A stretch of DNA of 64,000 nucleotides from Diploscapter coronatus (taxonomy: Eukaryota > Nematoda > Chromadorea > Rhabditida > Rhabditidae): positions 76,275,249-76,339,248 of the forward strand of contig OZ038423.1 of assembly GCA_964036155.1 (NCBI GenBank), read 5' to 3'. The notes below the pieces were generated by a model. That model searched no databases, was not told the DNA's origin, and saw only the letters and a program-made list of their open reading frames with translations. A program made the position numbers and the translations under genes. Below are positions 48,703 to 60,575 of the stretch, in pieces; position 1 is the first letter of the stretch, and each line of letters begins with the position of its first letter.

Positions 48703-51700
48703 TCATCCCCAGTGGAATCGGAAAGAACCGCCCTGTCCATCGCCGAAGGGGTTGAATCCGTGCGGGAATCCGTGCGGGAAGCCGTGCCCGCCTCCTCCCT
48801 GCTGAGATTCGGGGTCGAGAGGGTCAATGCCCGCGTCGAATTGCTTGCGTTTCTCTGAACATAACAACATAATCAGTTGACAGACTAATGGTTAGGAGCT
48901 TTTGAAATTCCTGACTTGGAGTTGTCTATTTTTTTTTTGCTGGAAAATTCGAAATTCGAATTATCAATCTTTGAAAAATGTATGCAACCATATTTTTACC
49001 AGTTTTGATCTCGAATTTGGTTAGGATTTACAAAAGTGGTCCTATCAACGAGATTGTATGGGAGAAAATATGTCTATTTAATGCTGCTAAGTCGTTGGTA
49101 GAAGCATACTTTGCAAACTTGATATCTTATTTTAAAAATAACATACCTTCATCAGACAGGACTTCCTTCGCAGAAGCGATGTCGATGAACTTCTTCTCCG
49201 CAGCCTTCTTCTCCTTCTCATCGCTGAAATTGTCCGGGTGCCATTGCTGAGCCAATTTGCGGTACGCCTTTTGAATCGTTCGTTTGTCGGCATTTCTGAA
49301 AGAAATTGATTGATTACTCGATTTTTCCAATTTTAGTGATACAAATTTTAAAAAAATGGAAAGGAGATAAGTTCTCAATTCGTACAGAATGAATTAAAAA
49401 CTTAACCACATCATTATTCTGCGACTTTTTTTAATTAAAGAAGCATTGCGAAACTTTGCAACTGTTCAGAAGATTTGTTTGCCAAGTTCAAAAGAAGTTT
49501 AGAAAATGAAACACTTACCGTTTGACCCCAAGAATCTTGTAGTAGTCCCTCTTGCCGGCCTGTTTCTTCAGCTTCTGTACTCTATCGACTCCCTCCTTCG
49601 CTCGACGGAATTCGGAATTGATCTCCAGAGCCTTGTTGTAATCAGCCAATGCTGCAAAATGCAATTATTATTTTCGGCTATTTTGAAAGTTCAATTAGCA
49701 AATTTCTATCTCAAGGCACTGATATCTGCATACGCCATATTGTAATAGAAGATTTCTCTCTGATCATCATACTTTCTTGCGTCAAAATTTCATTTCTTAG
49801 CAGAACAAAACTAGCTATAATTGACTGACTATATACTTGCAATGTGCTAAATTCTTTAATTTCTAAAATTTCCATACCAGAATCGAAGTCTTCTTCGAGC
49901 AGGTATGCCTCAGCCCTGTCGCAAAGCACCTCGACATCATCTCCCCCCTGTTGCAGGACGAGAGTGCATTCTTGAATCGCCTCGGCAATGTGTCCGGCCT
50001 GCAACATTATTCTTTCTTACTCACAAAAATATCAAAAAGTGAAATATTCAGTTTTCTTCAAACGAAGAATTAAATTCCTATTCTAGAGAAAAACAAATTT
50101 TAGAGTGAATAGAATTTTCATGTTGATTGAAGAATGAACATATAAACATAGCCGCATTATGGCATTGGACAAAAATAATGTAGTTTCTCTCAAATAGTTT
50201 GCATAAATCGCCACCTCTCGATTGCACTTGCAAGTCTGTTTGTACACCTCGAGTTGAATTGCCTCGACCTCCTTCTCCTGTTTGAGCATTTGCTGCCCTT
50301 TGTCCAGACAGCCCATCCAATCCTCCTTCGCAATCAAATCATTCATTGTTTCTGAATTGGTTAAGTGATCAGTCAGATAAAGGATTTAAAAAATCCCACC
50401 TTTCATCTTTGCGAATTTCTTGACCTTCTTGTAGAAGTCGAAACATTTCTGGTGATCAGGGTCCAGCTTCAAACACTCACGAATTTGCCTGAAATACCGA
50501 CAATAAAGTTGTTGCACTGCGTACAAATGGTGGGTTTAAATTCGGCAGAGAAATAAGTATTTGAATTTTCACTGCCAGGTTTAGAAAAGAAGCATAATCT
50601 CCATTTCACCATTCAGTGCCCTAACCCACTAAAATTTCAGAACCCTTCCTACTGGAACTTCATAACGAGAATTTGCTTCCTGTAGGAATCTTTCGGAGGC
50701 TCCGAGAATTTAGTGGATTCGAGCATAGAATACTCAATCACTTTTATTTTCAGAAGAAAAAATGATCAAAATAATTATTCTAAATTCTAACCCGAGTGAT
50801 TCCTCGACGTCTCCAATGGCGTAGTACATAAGGGATACATCGAAAAATGACTGCGTGCTGTCTGACACCAACTTCGTCACGGTCCGCATGTCCGCAATCG
50901 CCTTCCTAATCATCCCCGAATTCTCGTAGCACTTCGCTCGCATTCGGTAGAGTGAAGCGTCCCACATCATGTGCTGCAAGATTCAATGATTCTTACCGAG
51001 ACAGCAGAATTTCTGACATAAGTTAAAGATGTGTTGAACTCGATTTTGGAAATTTGTGAGCAGAAAATTTTCAGGGTGAATATATTCTTCTTAGGCTTGT
51101 TCGAAATACTGCATCTTTCTTGAGCGGATATCAATAAAGGGCCACTATCAAAAGATGCAGTCTTCGAAACGTGCAACTTTTTCAAAAACAAGTCCCCTAA
51201 TGATCTGTTCAACTCTTCAAAAGTAACACATCGTAGAAAATATCCAATTCCATTTTACAAAGTTAAAAGTTGGCATAAGTTGTTGATGGAAACGAACCTC
51301 GAGAGCCTGATTGAGGTAGTACTCAGCAGAGGCATAATCACCCCCTTCGAAAGAGGACTTGGCCTGGTGAACGATCTGCCGCAGCTGCTCGATCAACTCC
51401 ACTTTCGCAGTCACTTCGGAATTGCTCGGCTCCACTGATAACTGAATTCAGAGAATTGCAACTTCGAAACTGCATACAAAGGAGGTAGTTAAGTTGCGTT
51501 TCAACATTCCAACGCAAACAGTCAAGAGGGAGAAGCAGAAATACAATCACCTAATAAAAGCTATTGCTCTTCTTATCATAATCAGGGCTGACTAAGTTCT
51601 GTTTTCGATTTTCTGAGATTCCAAATTTCGAGTTTTTCTCGGTGAGTCGTAATTTCATTTAGGATTCGGATAAACATAGGAATATTTCGTATTTCGTTTC

Positions 51701-52913
51701 GGAAACAAAATTTTCAAAATTTCGTAAAATCGACTTTGCTCAGCTCGATGTTTCTTTTTCCTTTAATTTTCGATTTCGTCAGCTCTGACTCATTGAAATA
51801 TTTGAACACAATTTCGAAAAAAAAAAATAAAAAGGACTGACAACAGAATTGAAGTCGTTTGCAGCTGCATCGATGTCGCCCTGCTTCAGCAGCACATTGC
51901 CTCGCTGAATCCGAGCCTGAAATGTAAAGTTAATAAATTTAGCAGGTATTTAAGAAAGTTTAAATGAACATTCAGACTATTCTCTATTCATAAAATTTGA
52001 TTGAACAAGGAATGTAAGACATAGTTAGGATGAATGATTTGCACACAGAAAATGAACTACACTAGTTACTTATTCTGAACAATTTGGGACTTTTTTATTC
52101 TATTTCTAGATTATTGAATTTGCAAAATTGCTTATCTTGAAAGTTTTCAAGAATAAAATCATTCGCATCATAGAAAAGTTGAAAATAGAAAGAAACGAAC
52201 CGCAGTGAAGTCGCTCTTGAGCTGGAGAACCTTGTCCAAGTCAGGAATGGCGTTCTTGCTCTTGCCCATCGCCAAGTAGACTGTGGCCCTTCTGTAGAGA
52301 GTCTGGTAGTTGGTGGGGTCGAGTTCGATTGCTGCGTGATAGTGCGTCAGGGCGTCCGCAAATTGAGCCTGAACACCAACAAATTGCTCATTTTTCTGTG
52401 ATTCATAAAGCTTCTAGAATTACTTTACGGTTCGTTTGATTTCGTGTTTGCAAGACGAGATTTTCAGGATATAATAATAATAAAAATAGAAACTCAGATT
52501 TGAGGAGTATTGAAAGTTTCATGGATTCTCATCAAAATTGCGATTTTTTGTAATAACGGGGAAAAATTCAAGAAGATTTCTCAATCATCAGCCATAGATG
52601 AAAATCGGGCAGTAATTATGGGGGCTTCTTCCAGTAGTTCTATCTAATGTTAATTTGAACGAAATGCTCGTAAAACAACCAATTTAAATTGTGGTCTGTG
52701 CAGAGGAATTTGAAGTTGGAAGAACTCAACATTACAGAATCGAAAAAGTTTACCTTGGCGAGGAGTTGATTTCCCAATTGCAGGTGCTTGTCCAGCTCTT
52801 CTTTATTTGCATAGACCAGTGCTGCAATAAAGAATAATTAAAAATAATTTTTGAAAAATCATACCGATGATAAACGAGAGCGAGCTGCAGTAGAAATACC
52901 CGCTCGTCCGCAT
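48703..52913 (-). CDS. DNAJC3: DNAJC3 / P58IPK, ER-lumenal co-chaperone with TPRs and J domain
   Basis: The start at 52913 gives a signal peptide once the short first exon (52913-52865) is joined to the next (MRTSGYFYCSSLSFIIALVY). Then follow KEELDKHLQLGNQLLAK and a long series of TPR exons (for example NADERAEAYL-type units such as VEVLCDRAEAYLLEEDFDSG and MMWDASLYRMRAKCYENSGM). The J domain follows with KRTIQKAYRKLAQQWHPDNF (HPD intact) and KKFIDIASAKEVLSDE. A Gly/His-rich tail (GGGGHGFPHGFPHGFNPFGD) ends in FRFHWG. Order matches human DNAJC3. The protein binds misfolded clients with its TPRs and stimulates BiP ATPase in the ER. There is no KDEL, as in mammals. Roughly 12 exons are visible over 4.2 kb. 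Confidence 0.94.
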
Positions 52914-54065
52914 TCTGAACTCCTGATCGGCAAATGACAATCAAACGATCAATCTGACGGGCTGCAAAAGGTACAAATCAAGATTCATGGAAATAACACA
53001 AAAAACTCCAGAAAAAATGACTGATTTGAAAATTTCGGACGATCAGTGTCTGTCCTCTATTCTTACGTCGCTTTCACTCTGCGTTCTCTGCCCTTATGCT
53101 TCTCTCCCTTTTCTTCTCTGTCCTCGCTATTTTCCCCGTTAAGCAACGTCACTCTAACACTCTCATTCGCCGTAAAATAAAAAGAACAGTGAATGAAAAT
53201 TTCGAGATTTCTCGCCTCGGTAAATAAAAATAGGTAAACCAAATTGCGATATCCCATTGCTGATGAGGCAATTTGAAAAAGTAGGTAAGAATCAAAGACA
53301 ACATTTATTGTAGAAAATCATCGTTATGGAAGAATGTGGGTAAAATGAAATTTTTGCTGGTGGAAAAACCAAATAAGATGAGCAGATTGGTACGATAAAT
53401 GATCAACAAAGACGATTGAACAACGATGAGAATCTGGGATGAAAATCTAGTCGAACCTGACTTTGGCACTGCAGATCTTGAAGTTCAAATATTTTTGATC
53501 AGGTAACGAAAAAGGGATTGACTGAAAAGAAAATACAATGACTATTTCAGTGAAACATCGAGAAAATAAAAAAAAAATACGCTAACATTGATGCTGCTGA
53601 CAAACAATATTATGCTTTAAATAAGTTCAATAACTGTTCATAAGAAATTGATTAACTATTTCTGCTATATATTTTGAAAAAATTACTTTGAAATTCATTA
53701 ATGGATTGAAATTACTATGAAATAAATATTGGATTTGGTTACAAAATTTTTAAAATAAAATATTTCAAAGAATATTTATTTGAGTTACAATTATCCCCAT
53801 TACTTTTGGATATTTTCAAGAGTTGCCTGTATCATGCAAGGATAAAAAGTTTGGACCAGGGCCTGAGCCTGGACCTGGTTTTCAGGTCCCAGACCCAGAC
53901 TTTGAGAACGCCCAGGTCCAGGTCCAGGCCCGGGTTGATTAAGTCCAGGCCGGCATTTGAGCCAAGCTTTTCATCCCTGGTATCATGTGCATTGAAATTG
54001 AATTATTATTTCACATTTATTGAATAACATTTCAATACGTAATCTGAGATTATTATAATCGAGGT
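52914..54065. other. Spacer between DNAJC3 start and kelch B stop, with a GC-rich foldback
   Basis: Pyrimidine-rich at 53040-53150 (plus), then AT-rich. A GC-rich inverted repeat lies at 53831-53988 (separate entry). No gene is seen. Confidence 0.5.
53831..53988. mobile_element. GC-rich foldback element (MITE-like), about 158 bp
   Basis: The left end (catgcaaggataaaaagttt) is an imperfect inverted copy of the right end (aagcttttcatccctggtat). The inside is built from short repeats of GGCCTGGACC / CCAGGTCCAG in both orientations. It is far more GC-rich than its AT-rich surroundings. It is flanked by AT-rich non-coding DNA. No coding capacity is seen, so a non-autonomous foldback transposon is inferred. 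Confidence 0.5.
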
Positions 54066-55719
54066 TTATTTCATGCAAATTTTTCCAAATTCACGCCATT
54101 TATTCGTTTGTGGATCGTATGCCTCGATTGAATTATAAAGATCTCTATAACTTCCTCGATATCTAAGTTAACAAATATTTCGTATAAAAATGCAGAATCT
54201 CAGCTCACCCTCCGATTGCATACAATTTTCCATTTGCAACAACAAGAGAATGCTGATATCTGCCATAGTTCATATCAGCGATTTGAGAAATTCGACTGTC
54301 AACTGGAGCTGAGGGGTCGAAACACAGACAGGATTTTACTTCATGAAAATTACCCCTAAATATATAATGATACATTATTTATCATACAAAACTAACGACG
54401 TTAATCCCCCAGCTATGTAAATTTTTCCATTTAGCGATGCAACTCCGAAACGATAGCGTTGTTCTGGGATCTCTCCAATTTCAATCCATTCCTGTTCATC
54501 GTCTGATAATCGATATATCTTTCTACTTTCAAAATTATCAATAACTGAATATCCATAATTACAATAATGAGTATGCTATAATGTGACCGTATAAAATTCC
54601 ATCGCCTATTATTGTTTGCGCACCTCTAATTGGAAGAGGAAAAGCAGGCCCTGTTTGCCATTTTCCATCTATTAAAACCTGAATAAATTATTTCACGGAT
54701 TTTCATTCGATCTTCTTACATCAACTTGATTCGTATTATACGATGTTTTAGGAATATTTCCACCCAAATAATACAATTTATCTTTGAAATAAGCCACAGC
54801 TGCATAGTTACGCCATTCAGGAGGATCTGGACCTGCAAAGAATGCAATAAAATTAAACCAATCTACTAGCTTTTGTAATGCTACCTTTGTTGATCTGTCG
54901 AGTATTCAGGTCAAAGATTTCAAAGAGTTTTTTTTCTTGGCTCAATGAAAAAATCTAAAATTTACAAAATCGGCAATGACATATAGAATAATCTACCCTA
55001 TCTTTTGTGGTTGCTACTTCATATGGCTCATAATATTTAGTAAAGTTCGCAATCTGCTCAACAGAATTAGTATACGAATCAAACAGACAAATTCTTTCTT
55101 CCCAAATGTCGTCGTTTCTATAACGTACTAAATACTAGAATTAATTTTCACTCATACAAGAAATATTTCCTACGATAGAATAAAGTTTTATCCTGTCGAT
55201 TTCGAAGAACTAGAATAACAACACCGACCAAAAGAAGTGCGCATAATAGAGCTAATAGAAGAATTGATTTTTTCAGCCAAGGATATTCACGCTTTTCCCT
55301 GAAAGGCAGTAAATAATAGAATATTTTTCAGATAAAATTATTTAGAAAAACTACAAAGTTAATCGGTAATAATTAATTTCATAAAATACTCCGGACAAAA
55401 GAAATGCGCATGTGTTTCAGCTAAAAGTAAGTGGAATTGCATGGAATAAATGATAAATTATTATTTATTTATTTTATGTTTTCGTGTATTTCGCGCGTCA
55501 AATTGTTCGTTCCATGCAACTTCACGTTTCAGAGTGCCCCGTTATATCATCAGCATCTTACCTCGTTTCCATCACAGTTTGATTGTTTGCATCCAGTAGT
55601 TGAATAAGTTCAGGTGGACGGACAGTAGATTTAACGATATGCTGTAAACGTATGTAAGATATCAAATGAAAAATTGAGCTTTAACTTACAGGATTTGGAG
55701 AATCATCAAAGTTTGCCAT
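54066..55719 (-). CDS. Kelch B: transmembrane-anchored kelch-propeller protein (type II topology)
   Basis: The ATG at 55719 opens a short soluble head (MANFDDSPNP, then HIVKSTVRPPELIQLLDANN). The third exon (55298-55174) has basic residues (REKREYPWLKK), then a transmembrane helix (SILLLALLCALLLVGVVILV), then RNRQDKTLFY, where the shared kelch cassette begins. The N-terminus lacks a cleavable signal and is basic before the helix, so the kelch domain is predicted outside the cytosol (lumenal or extracellular). Kelch blades read KLYYLGGN, NGKIYIAGG, NGKLYAIGG and IEAYDPQTNKWREFGK. The stop is at 54066. All exon phases match copies A and D. No frame break was found. Confidence 0.75.
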
Positions 55720-55885
55720 TTTGATTATCTTCACGTATATCGAGTAATAAGCTAAAAAATAATGAAAATCGGAAAATAAATTTTAAAAATGGTTTCGATA
55801 TCTACACAACGAAAATTGAGCTCTTCCTGCTCAGTTGCTCATCAATAGGGTGCCAATCATGCTAGACGTGGTTATCATTCAATAC

Positions 55886-56250
55886 CCTCTAATTGTATAC
55901 AATTTCCCGTTCGCGACAACAAGCGAATGATATTCTCTTGCACAATTCATATCAACGATTTTAGAACTTTGACTATCAACTGGAGCTGAAGGATCGAAAC
56001 ACAGACAGGATTTTACTTCATAAAAACTACCCCTAAATATATAATGATACATTATTTATCATACAAAATTAACGACTATTGTCCTCCAGTTATGTAAATT
56101 CCTCCATTTAGCAATTCAACTCCGAAATTAGTTCGTTGTTCTGGAATCTCTCCGATCTCAAGCCATTCCCATTCATCATTTGATAATCGATATATCTTTC
56201 TACTATTTCCTCCATCAATAGCTGAATACCCATAATTACAACCCCACGCT
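55886..56250 (-). pseudogene. Kelch C: truncated kelch-cassette copy
   Basis: It retains two kelch exons: the ITGG blade (LYRLSND-like, EWLEIGEIPEQRTNFGVELL) and part of the next (CLCFDPSAPVDSQSSKIVDM). At the left the final exon is missing after TIRG. At the right it stops inside the conserved 43-nt intron near 56248, where unrelated sequence begins. There are no N-terminal exons. It is same-strand with, and directly upstream of, kelch B, so a partial tandem duplication followed by decay or insertion is inferred. Confidence 0.8.
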
Positions 56251-56724
56251 ATCGGGTCCATTAACAAAGGAATTTCTAAACGCAGGAAAAGGGCGCCGCA
56301 CGGAAAAGAGCGAAGTGAATGGGGCTCAAAACCATCGTATTGTTATGTTAGAAGTTTTCCCTTATTTCCTTTTTTTTCGAATTTCGCGTTTTTCGATTAT
56401 TTTTTGTCCAAAAATTATTTCCTATCGTTCTAGATCTCCGACACCCTCTACCTGCTCACAATCTGCCCAAAGAGAGGCAAAGTAATCTCAACATTCCCAA
56501 AAAATTTGACTAGTTTTTTTTGGTTTCTTGGAAAAATAATTGTTATTTTTATTTTTTAAAAACGATAAATTTTAATACATTACAAACATTTTAGCTGAAA
56601 TCTACGAAGAAAATTCATTTTTCTTAAAAATGACAAGAAAAGTGGAGTATTGCAATCCTTTCATATGGTTTTTGTAAAAGTGGACGGAACTAATTTCCTT
56701 TGTTAATGAACCTGACTGCGCGAA
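56244..56724. mobile_element. Putative MITE-like element with imperfect inverted termini, about 480 bp
   Basis: The left end (tccattaacaaaggaattt at about 56257-56275) has an inverted partner on the right (aatttcctttgttaatgaac at about 56692-56711), and similarity extends outward over roughly 28-30 nt. The element starts exactly where kelch C breaks off. The interior is AT-rich with no coding frame. No target-site duplication was confirmed. Confidence 0.45.
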
Positions 56725-57209
56725 AAGTATATTCTGTACTAAATCAAATATCGAAAAAAAAAATTAATTTCAGCAATTCTGTTGTTATCAGATTATGTAT
56801 CATCGATACGAATGAACGTTATGAACAATCTCCTATTTTTCAAATACCTCATTTTGAAATTCAACAGATTTTCAGCAGCAATAGAAGTGATATCATAATG
56901 TTATAATCATGGCAAATACTTGATGACACGAGGTATGCATTTGCGTCGTTTATAACCGACAAATAAATACACGGAGTTTTATTTCAGCATGCATTTTAAA
57001 GTTTTAGGATTCTTGAATGATAAACTGTTTAGGAATCAATTTTTAGTCTGATAAAAATTGCAAAGCATCAATTTAACAGTTTCATTCTCCTTTCTTCAAT
57101 GATAAATTTCAAACTCACTATATTGCACACTTTCTCATTCAATTATTACTTGTTTACCATTTCCATTTTGAAATAATACTATTCTGGTTGTTTAGGTCTC
57201 TTAACAAAG
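56725..57209. other. Spacer upstream of kelch D
   Basis: AT-rich, no gene. It presumably contains the kelch D promoter. Confidence 0.4.
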
Positions 57210-58510
57210 ATGTTAGCCAATTTACCAGTCGAAGTTATATTGTTGATCTGCCAATATCCCGAATTCAAAGACCTGGGACAATTGGCCTGGACTAACTATC
57301 GAATGATGCAAATAATCAAGAAATATCTACCGAAAGCGCTCGACAGGAGAGTTTTATTCTGTCGTAAGAAATTATATTGAAAACTAAGTAAGAGACTTTG
57401 AAACGATTCGTAATAATTTAGGTTTATATTTAAATAATGACAAACATGAAGGAAGAATATGTTTACTCAATTCATATACCTGCTCAGTAGAAGAGATCGC
57501 AAAATTCCACAATTATTACTTGCCATGTTATGTAGAAACTACACAGAATAAAGTAAATTCTTACGTTCGTTATTTTTAATAATTTCTTCGATTTCAGATT
57601 TTTGGAATTAACTCATATACTAAAAAATCATTTGAAATATACGACTTGAATATTCGAACAGTTTCAGGAGGTCTTATCAACAAATCCATGAATGATCGAT
57701 TCAGGGAATTTTAAAGGTCCAGATCCTTCTGAATGGCGTGATTTTGCATCTGTCGCTTATTTTAAAGACAAATTGTATTATTTGGGTGGATTGGATTGTA
57801 AAACAGAGGAAGATACGAATCGAGTTGATGTAAGAAGATCGAATGAAAGTCCATGAAATAGTTTATTCAGGTTTTGATTGATGGAAAATGGCAAATAGGA
57901 CCTGCTTTTCCACTCCCAACTGTATGGGCTGAAACAATAACATGCAATGGAATTTTATACGGTCACATTATAGCACATTCATTATTGTAATTGTGGATAT
58001 TCAGTTATTGATGCACTTATTAGTAATAAGATGTATCGACTATCAGACGATGAACGGGAATGGGTTGAAATTGGGGGGATTCCAGAAATACGAGTTTCAT
58101 TCGGAGTTGCATCGCTGAATGGAAGAATTTACATAACTGGAGGACAATAGTCGTTAATTTTGTATGATAAATAATGTATCATTATATATTTAGTGGTCAA
58201 GTATTCAAATCTTGTTTGTGTTTCGACCCCTCAGCTCCAGTTGGCAATCGAATTTCTCGAATAGCTGATATGAATTATGCAAGACATTTACATTCGCTCA
58301 TTGCCGCTAACAAGAAATTGTATGCAATCGGAGGGTGAGCTGAGATTTTGCATATCTTTATACGAAATACTTATTAATAGATTTAAAAATGCTGAGAAAA
58401 GAAGTGATGGTTTATACTGGCCGATAAACTTTTGTGATATCGTTGAAGAATACGATCCACAAACGAATAATTGGCGTGAAGTCGGAAAATTGACATCAAA
58501 TAAAGCTTGA
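57210..58510 (+). CDS. Kelch D: F-box plus kelch-propeller protein
   Basis: The first exon (57210 to about 57361) encodes an F-box-like motif (LANLPVEVILLICQYPEFKD then LGQLAWTNYRMMQII). After LDRRVLFC the same phase-1 intron and kelch cassette seen in copies A and B follow. Kelch blades include KLYYLGGLD, NGRIYITGGQ, KKLYAIGG and VEEYDPQTNNWREVGKL. The last exon has a short extra insert (EKRSDGLYWPINFCDI). The stop is at 58508-58510, and an AATAAA-like signal follows near 58547. F-box/kelch proteins act as substrate receptors of SCF ubiquitin ligases in the cytosol or nucleus, which is the likely role. Confidence 0.8.
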
Positions 58511-59164
58511 TTATAATAATCGCAGATCTCATATGGGAATTTTATTCAATAAAGTATTAAATAATGATTTAATTCCAATGCACATGATACAGATAGCTCT
58601 CGAAGATATTTAGTAGTGATGAGGGATAATTGCAACTGAAAAAGTTTTTGAAATGTCGTAACATGAAAATGATTCAACGTTTTCTTTGAACTATAGCAAC
58701 ATGGTTTGGACGCACCCTTCCAAGTCATGTTGCGACATTTCCAAATGAATTTCACTGCTGAAAATGTATTGCGACCAAGATTATACGCGGTCCGTAAAAT
58801 TGGAACCCAGGTATTAATTAATGTCCGGGTTCGTACATTTCTGATCACAATATCATTTCTTTAACAATGGGAAACAGTGCCTTTACTTTATGTATCTTCA
58901 TTGTAGGATTCTTCGTAGTTTTATCTGAAAAATAAATGTGTAAAGATGAAAATGTTAGAGCATGCATGGTTATGAAAATTTCTTCATTTAATTGTTGAAC
59001 TATTCATTTATTAGTTAAATACATGATTTATTGTCTATTTCAAAGATAATTTTGAAAATATTGTGAGGTTTTCATAGATCAAATTGTTCGTCGTTCAGTT
59101 TCCCTTGAGGGATATCCAGGAAGCACCACGAGGAGGTAGACGAACATCACTTCCCGCCACACAA
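58511..59164. other. Spacer with 3' duplication tail and a foldback
   Basis: About 58550-58645 matches the sequence 3' of kelch A (31075-31160). An inverted repeat at 58650-58742 follows. The 100-codon minus frame here overlaps the foldback and is not credible. Confidence 0.5.
58650..58742. repeat. Foldback with arms around gaaatgtcg[t/c]aacatga
   Basis: The left arm (58650-58667) and right arm (58725-58742) are inverted copies with one clear mismatch across about 17 nt. The loop is about 57 nt. Confidence 0.65.
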
Positions 59165-59749
59165 TCACACACACACCTGAAAATTTATTTTTTAAGCTGA
59201 TATCAATTTACTCAATCCAACCAATCGGTCTTTCTAAATACCTCGTTGAGCATCTGCAAGCAAGCTTGCAAGATCCCGTTGATGGCGATGACTGCAGGGT
59301 TGCTTCCTGCATCACTGACGTCGCGCCCACCGAAGAGTATGTCGATCGGAGTTGGAGCGACGCTCGGGCTTTGCTAAAACGTTAGTGTATCATTACAAAT
59401 ATTTAGATGAATAGATTTTGCTCTTAAATATGTAAGAATATACTTATGGGAAATATTTGAAAATCAAAATACTAATCAATATCAATGATTTCACTTTTAT
59501 ATTAAACATATATTAAAATAGTACTTTTTATCGAGGGTTAGCGAATTAAAAATTAAATGCCAAAAATAGTTACGTATCGATATCAGTTTGAATCAACAAA
59601 GTAATAATTTCATGATACTTCTAAAGATATCGATATATATTAATAATAAAAACGAATTTTGGCTAACATACATCTTGCGAGGCTGCAGAAGTCGAACTGC
59701 ATCTAGAAGTTGAGTCGGCTTCCTTTTCAAACGAAGGTATGGATGATGC
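59165..59749 (-). CDS. C-terminal exons of an unrecognised minus-strand gene
   Basis: Exons 59749-59672, 59373-59242 and 59176-59165 are open, phase-0 consistent and bounded by GT-AG sites. They encode a Ser-rich acidic piece (ASSIPSFEKEADSTSRCSST), then APTPIDILFGGRDVSDAGSN and PAVIAINGILQACLQMLNE, then VCV and a stop. No family was recognised. It may be the end of the macro-domain gene to its right, but the only visible donor there (phase 1) does not match the phase-0 start here, so at least one exon is missing from my model. Confidence 0.4.
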
Positions 59750-60483
59750 CTAAAATAGTCATGGAGTTTTTTAGGCTAGATGGATGTTAGAGGCTCACTC
59801 TATCCTATTCACTCTTTCTCTAAACTCTCACCTCTCTCCCCGCACTCTTTCCTCCCAGTGCCGCCTAACGACACTGGTCATTCTCGTTACAACTCTACTC
59901 TCTCTTCTTTAGTAGTTCTCTCTAATTCCCTGGACAGTAACAATTATTGATTGACCAGCCCACTCGTCCTCCTCTTTAAATACTTCTTCCTTTCCCGATT
60001 TAGTCAGTCTACCCTCCTGCACTTCTGGCGAGCGGCAGCTCACCAACTTCCTCCGTCCTCCATAATTGTATCTTTCCTCTTGTACCCGTAATAAATACAT
60101 TACTTGAGTATAAGTGTCGACTGACATAAAAGGGCGAACACAACAATAGATAAAGCAATTTTATTGTTTTCTTCCAATTTACTTTAGAACTTCTATATGA
60201 TCTAGAGCACTTACTGAACAGAAAGGTTCCTCCTTTCTGTGGTTAGTATTAATAAGAGGGTTGTACTAACAACGAACAATTATCAACACAAATTTTATTC
60301 ACGAAAAAGAAAAGCAACCGCTCAATTCACGGTTTATTCTTAACACAAATCTAAGGGGGCGGGGAAAGCCATGAGGAAGGGATAGAGCCAGAGAAAGAGA
60401 AGATCGCCCCGGAGATAGTAACAGAAAAATGATAAAAAAGGGTGCCATTTTGGCACACTTACTCTTGAAGTTCTTGAGATCAA
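59750..60483. other. Region between the two minus-strand exon groups
   Basis: Pyrimidine-rich on the plus strand at about 59790-60060. A charged minus frame at 59909-60127 is a composition artefact candidate. A short hairpin (agaaaggttcctcctttct) lies near 60220. No exon was firmly placed. Confidence 0.35.
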
Positions 60484-60575
60484 GTGCGGGTGTCACAACC
60501 GCATGGCCTTCTCCAATTCCATTAGCGAAATACTTGGCCATATAGTCCGCAATGCGGTTGTGACCCGCAACTTAG
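60484..60575. repeat. Long inverted repeat overlapping the macro-like frame
   Basis: aagtgcgggtgtcacaaccg (from about 60482) is inverted, with small differences, at about 60547-60573. On the minus-strand transcript the stem begins right after the TAA stop. The arms pair over about 20 or more bases. Confidence 0.7.

Noticed and set aside
56700..56906. 68-codon plus frame upstream of kelch D
   Set aside because: Starts in the right inverted terminus of the MITE-like element, AT-rich, no similarity to the kelch or F-box exons.
58546..58848. 100-codon minus-strand frame (MIRNVRTRTLINTW start)
   Set aside because: It overlaps the duplicated 3' tail of kelch D and a foldback, and shows no conserved domain.
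59909..60127. Charged 72-codon minus frame as an exon of the macro-like gene
   Set aside because: Purine-skewed composition and no splice site giving the required phase.
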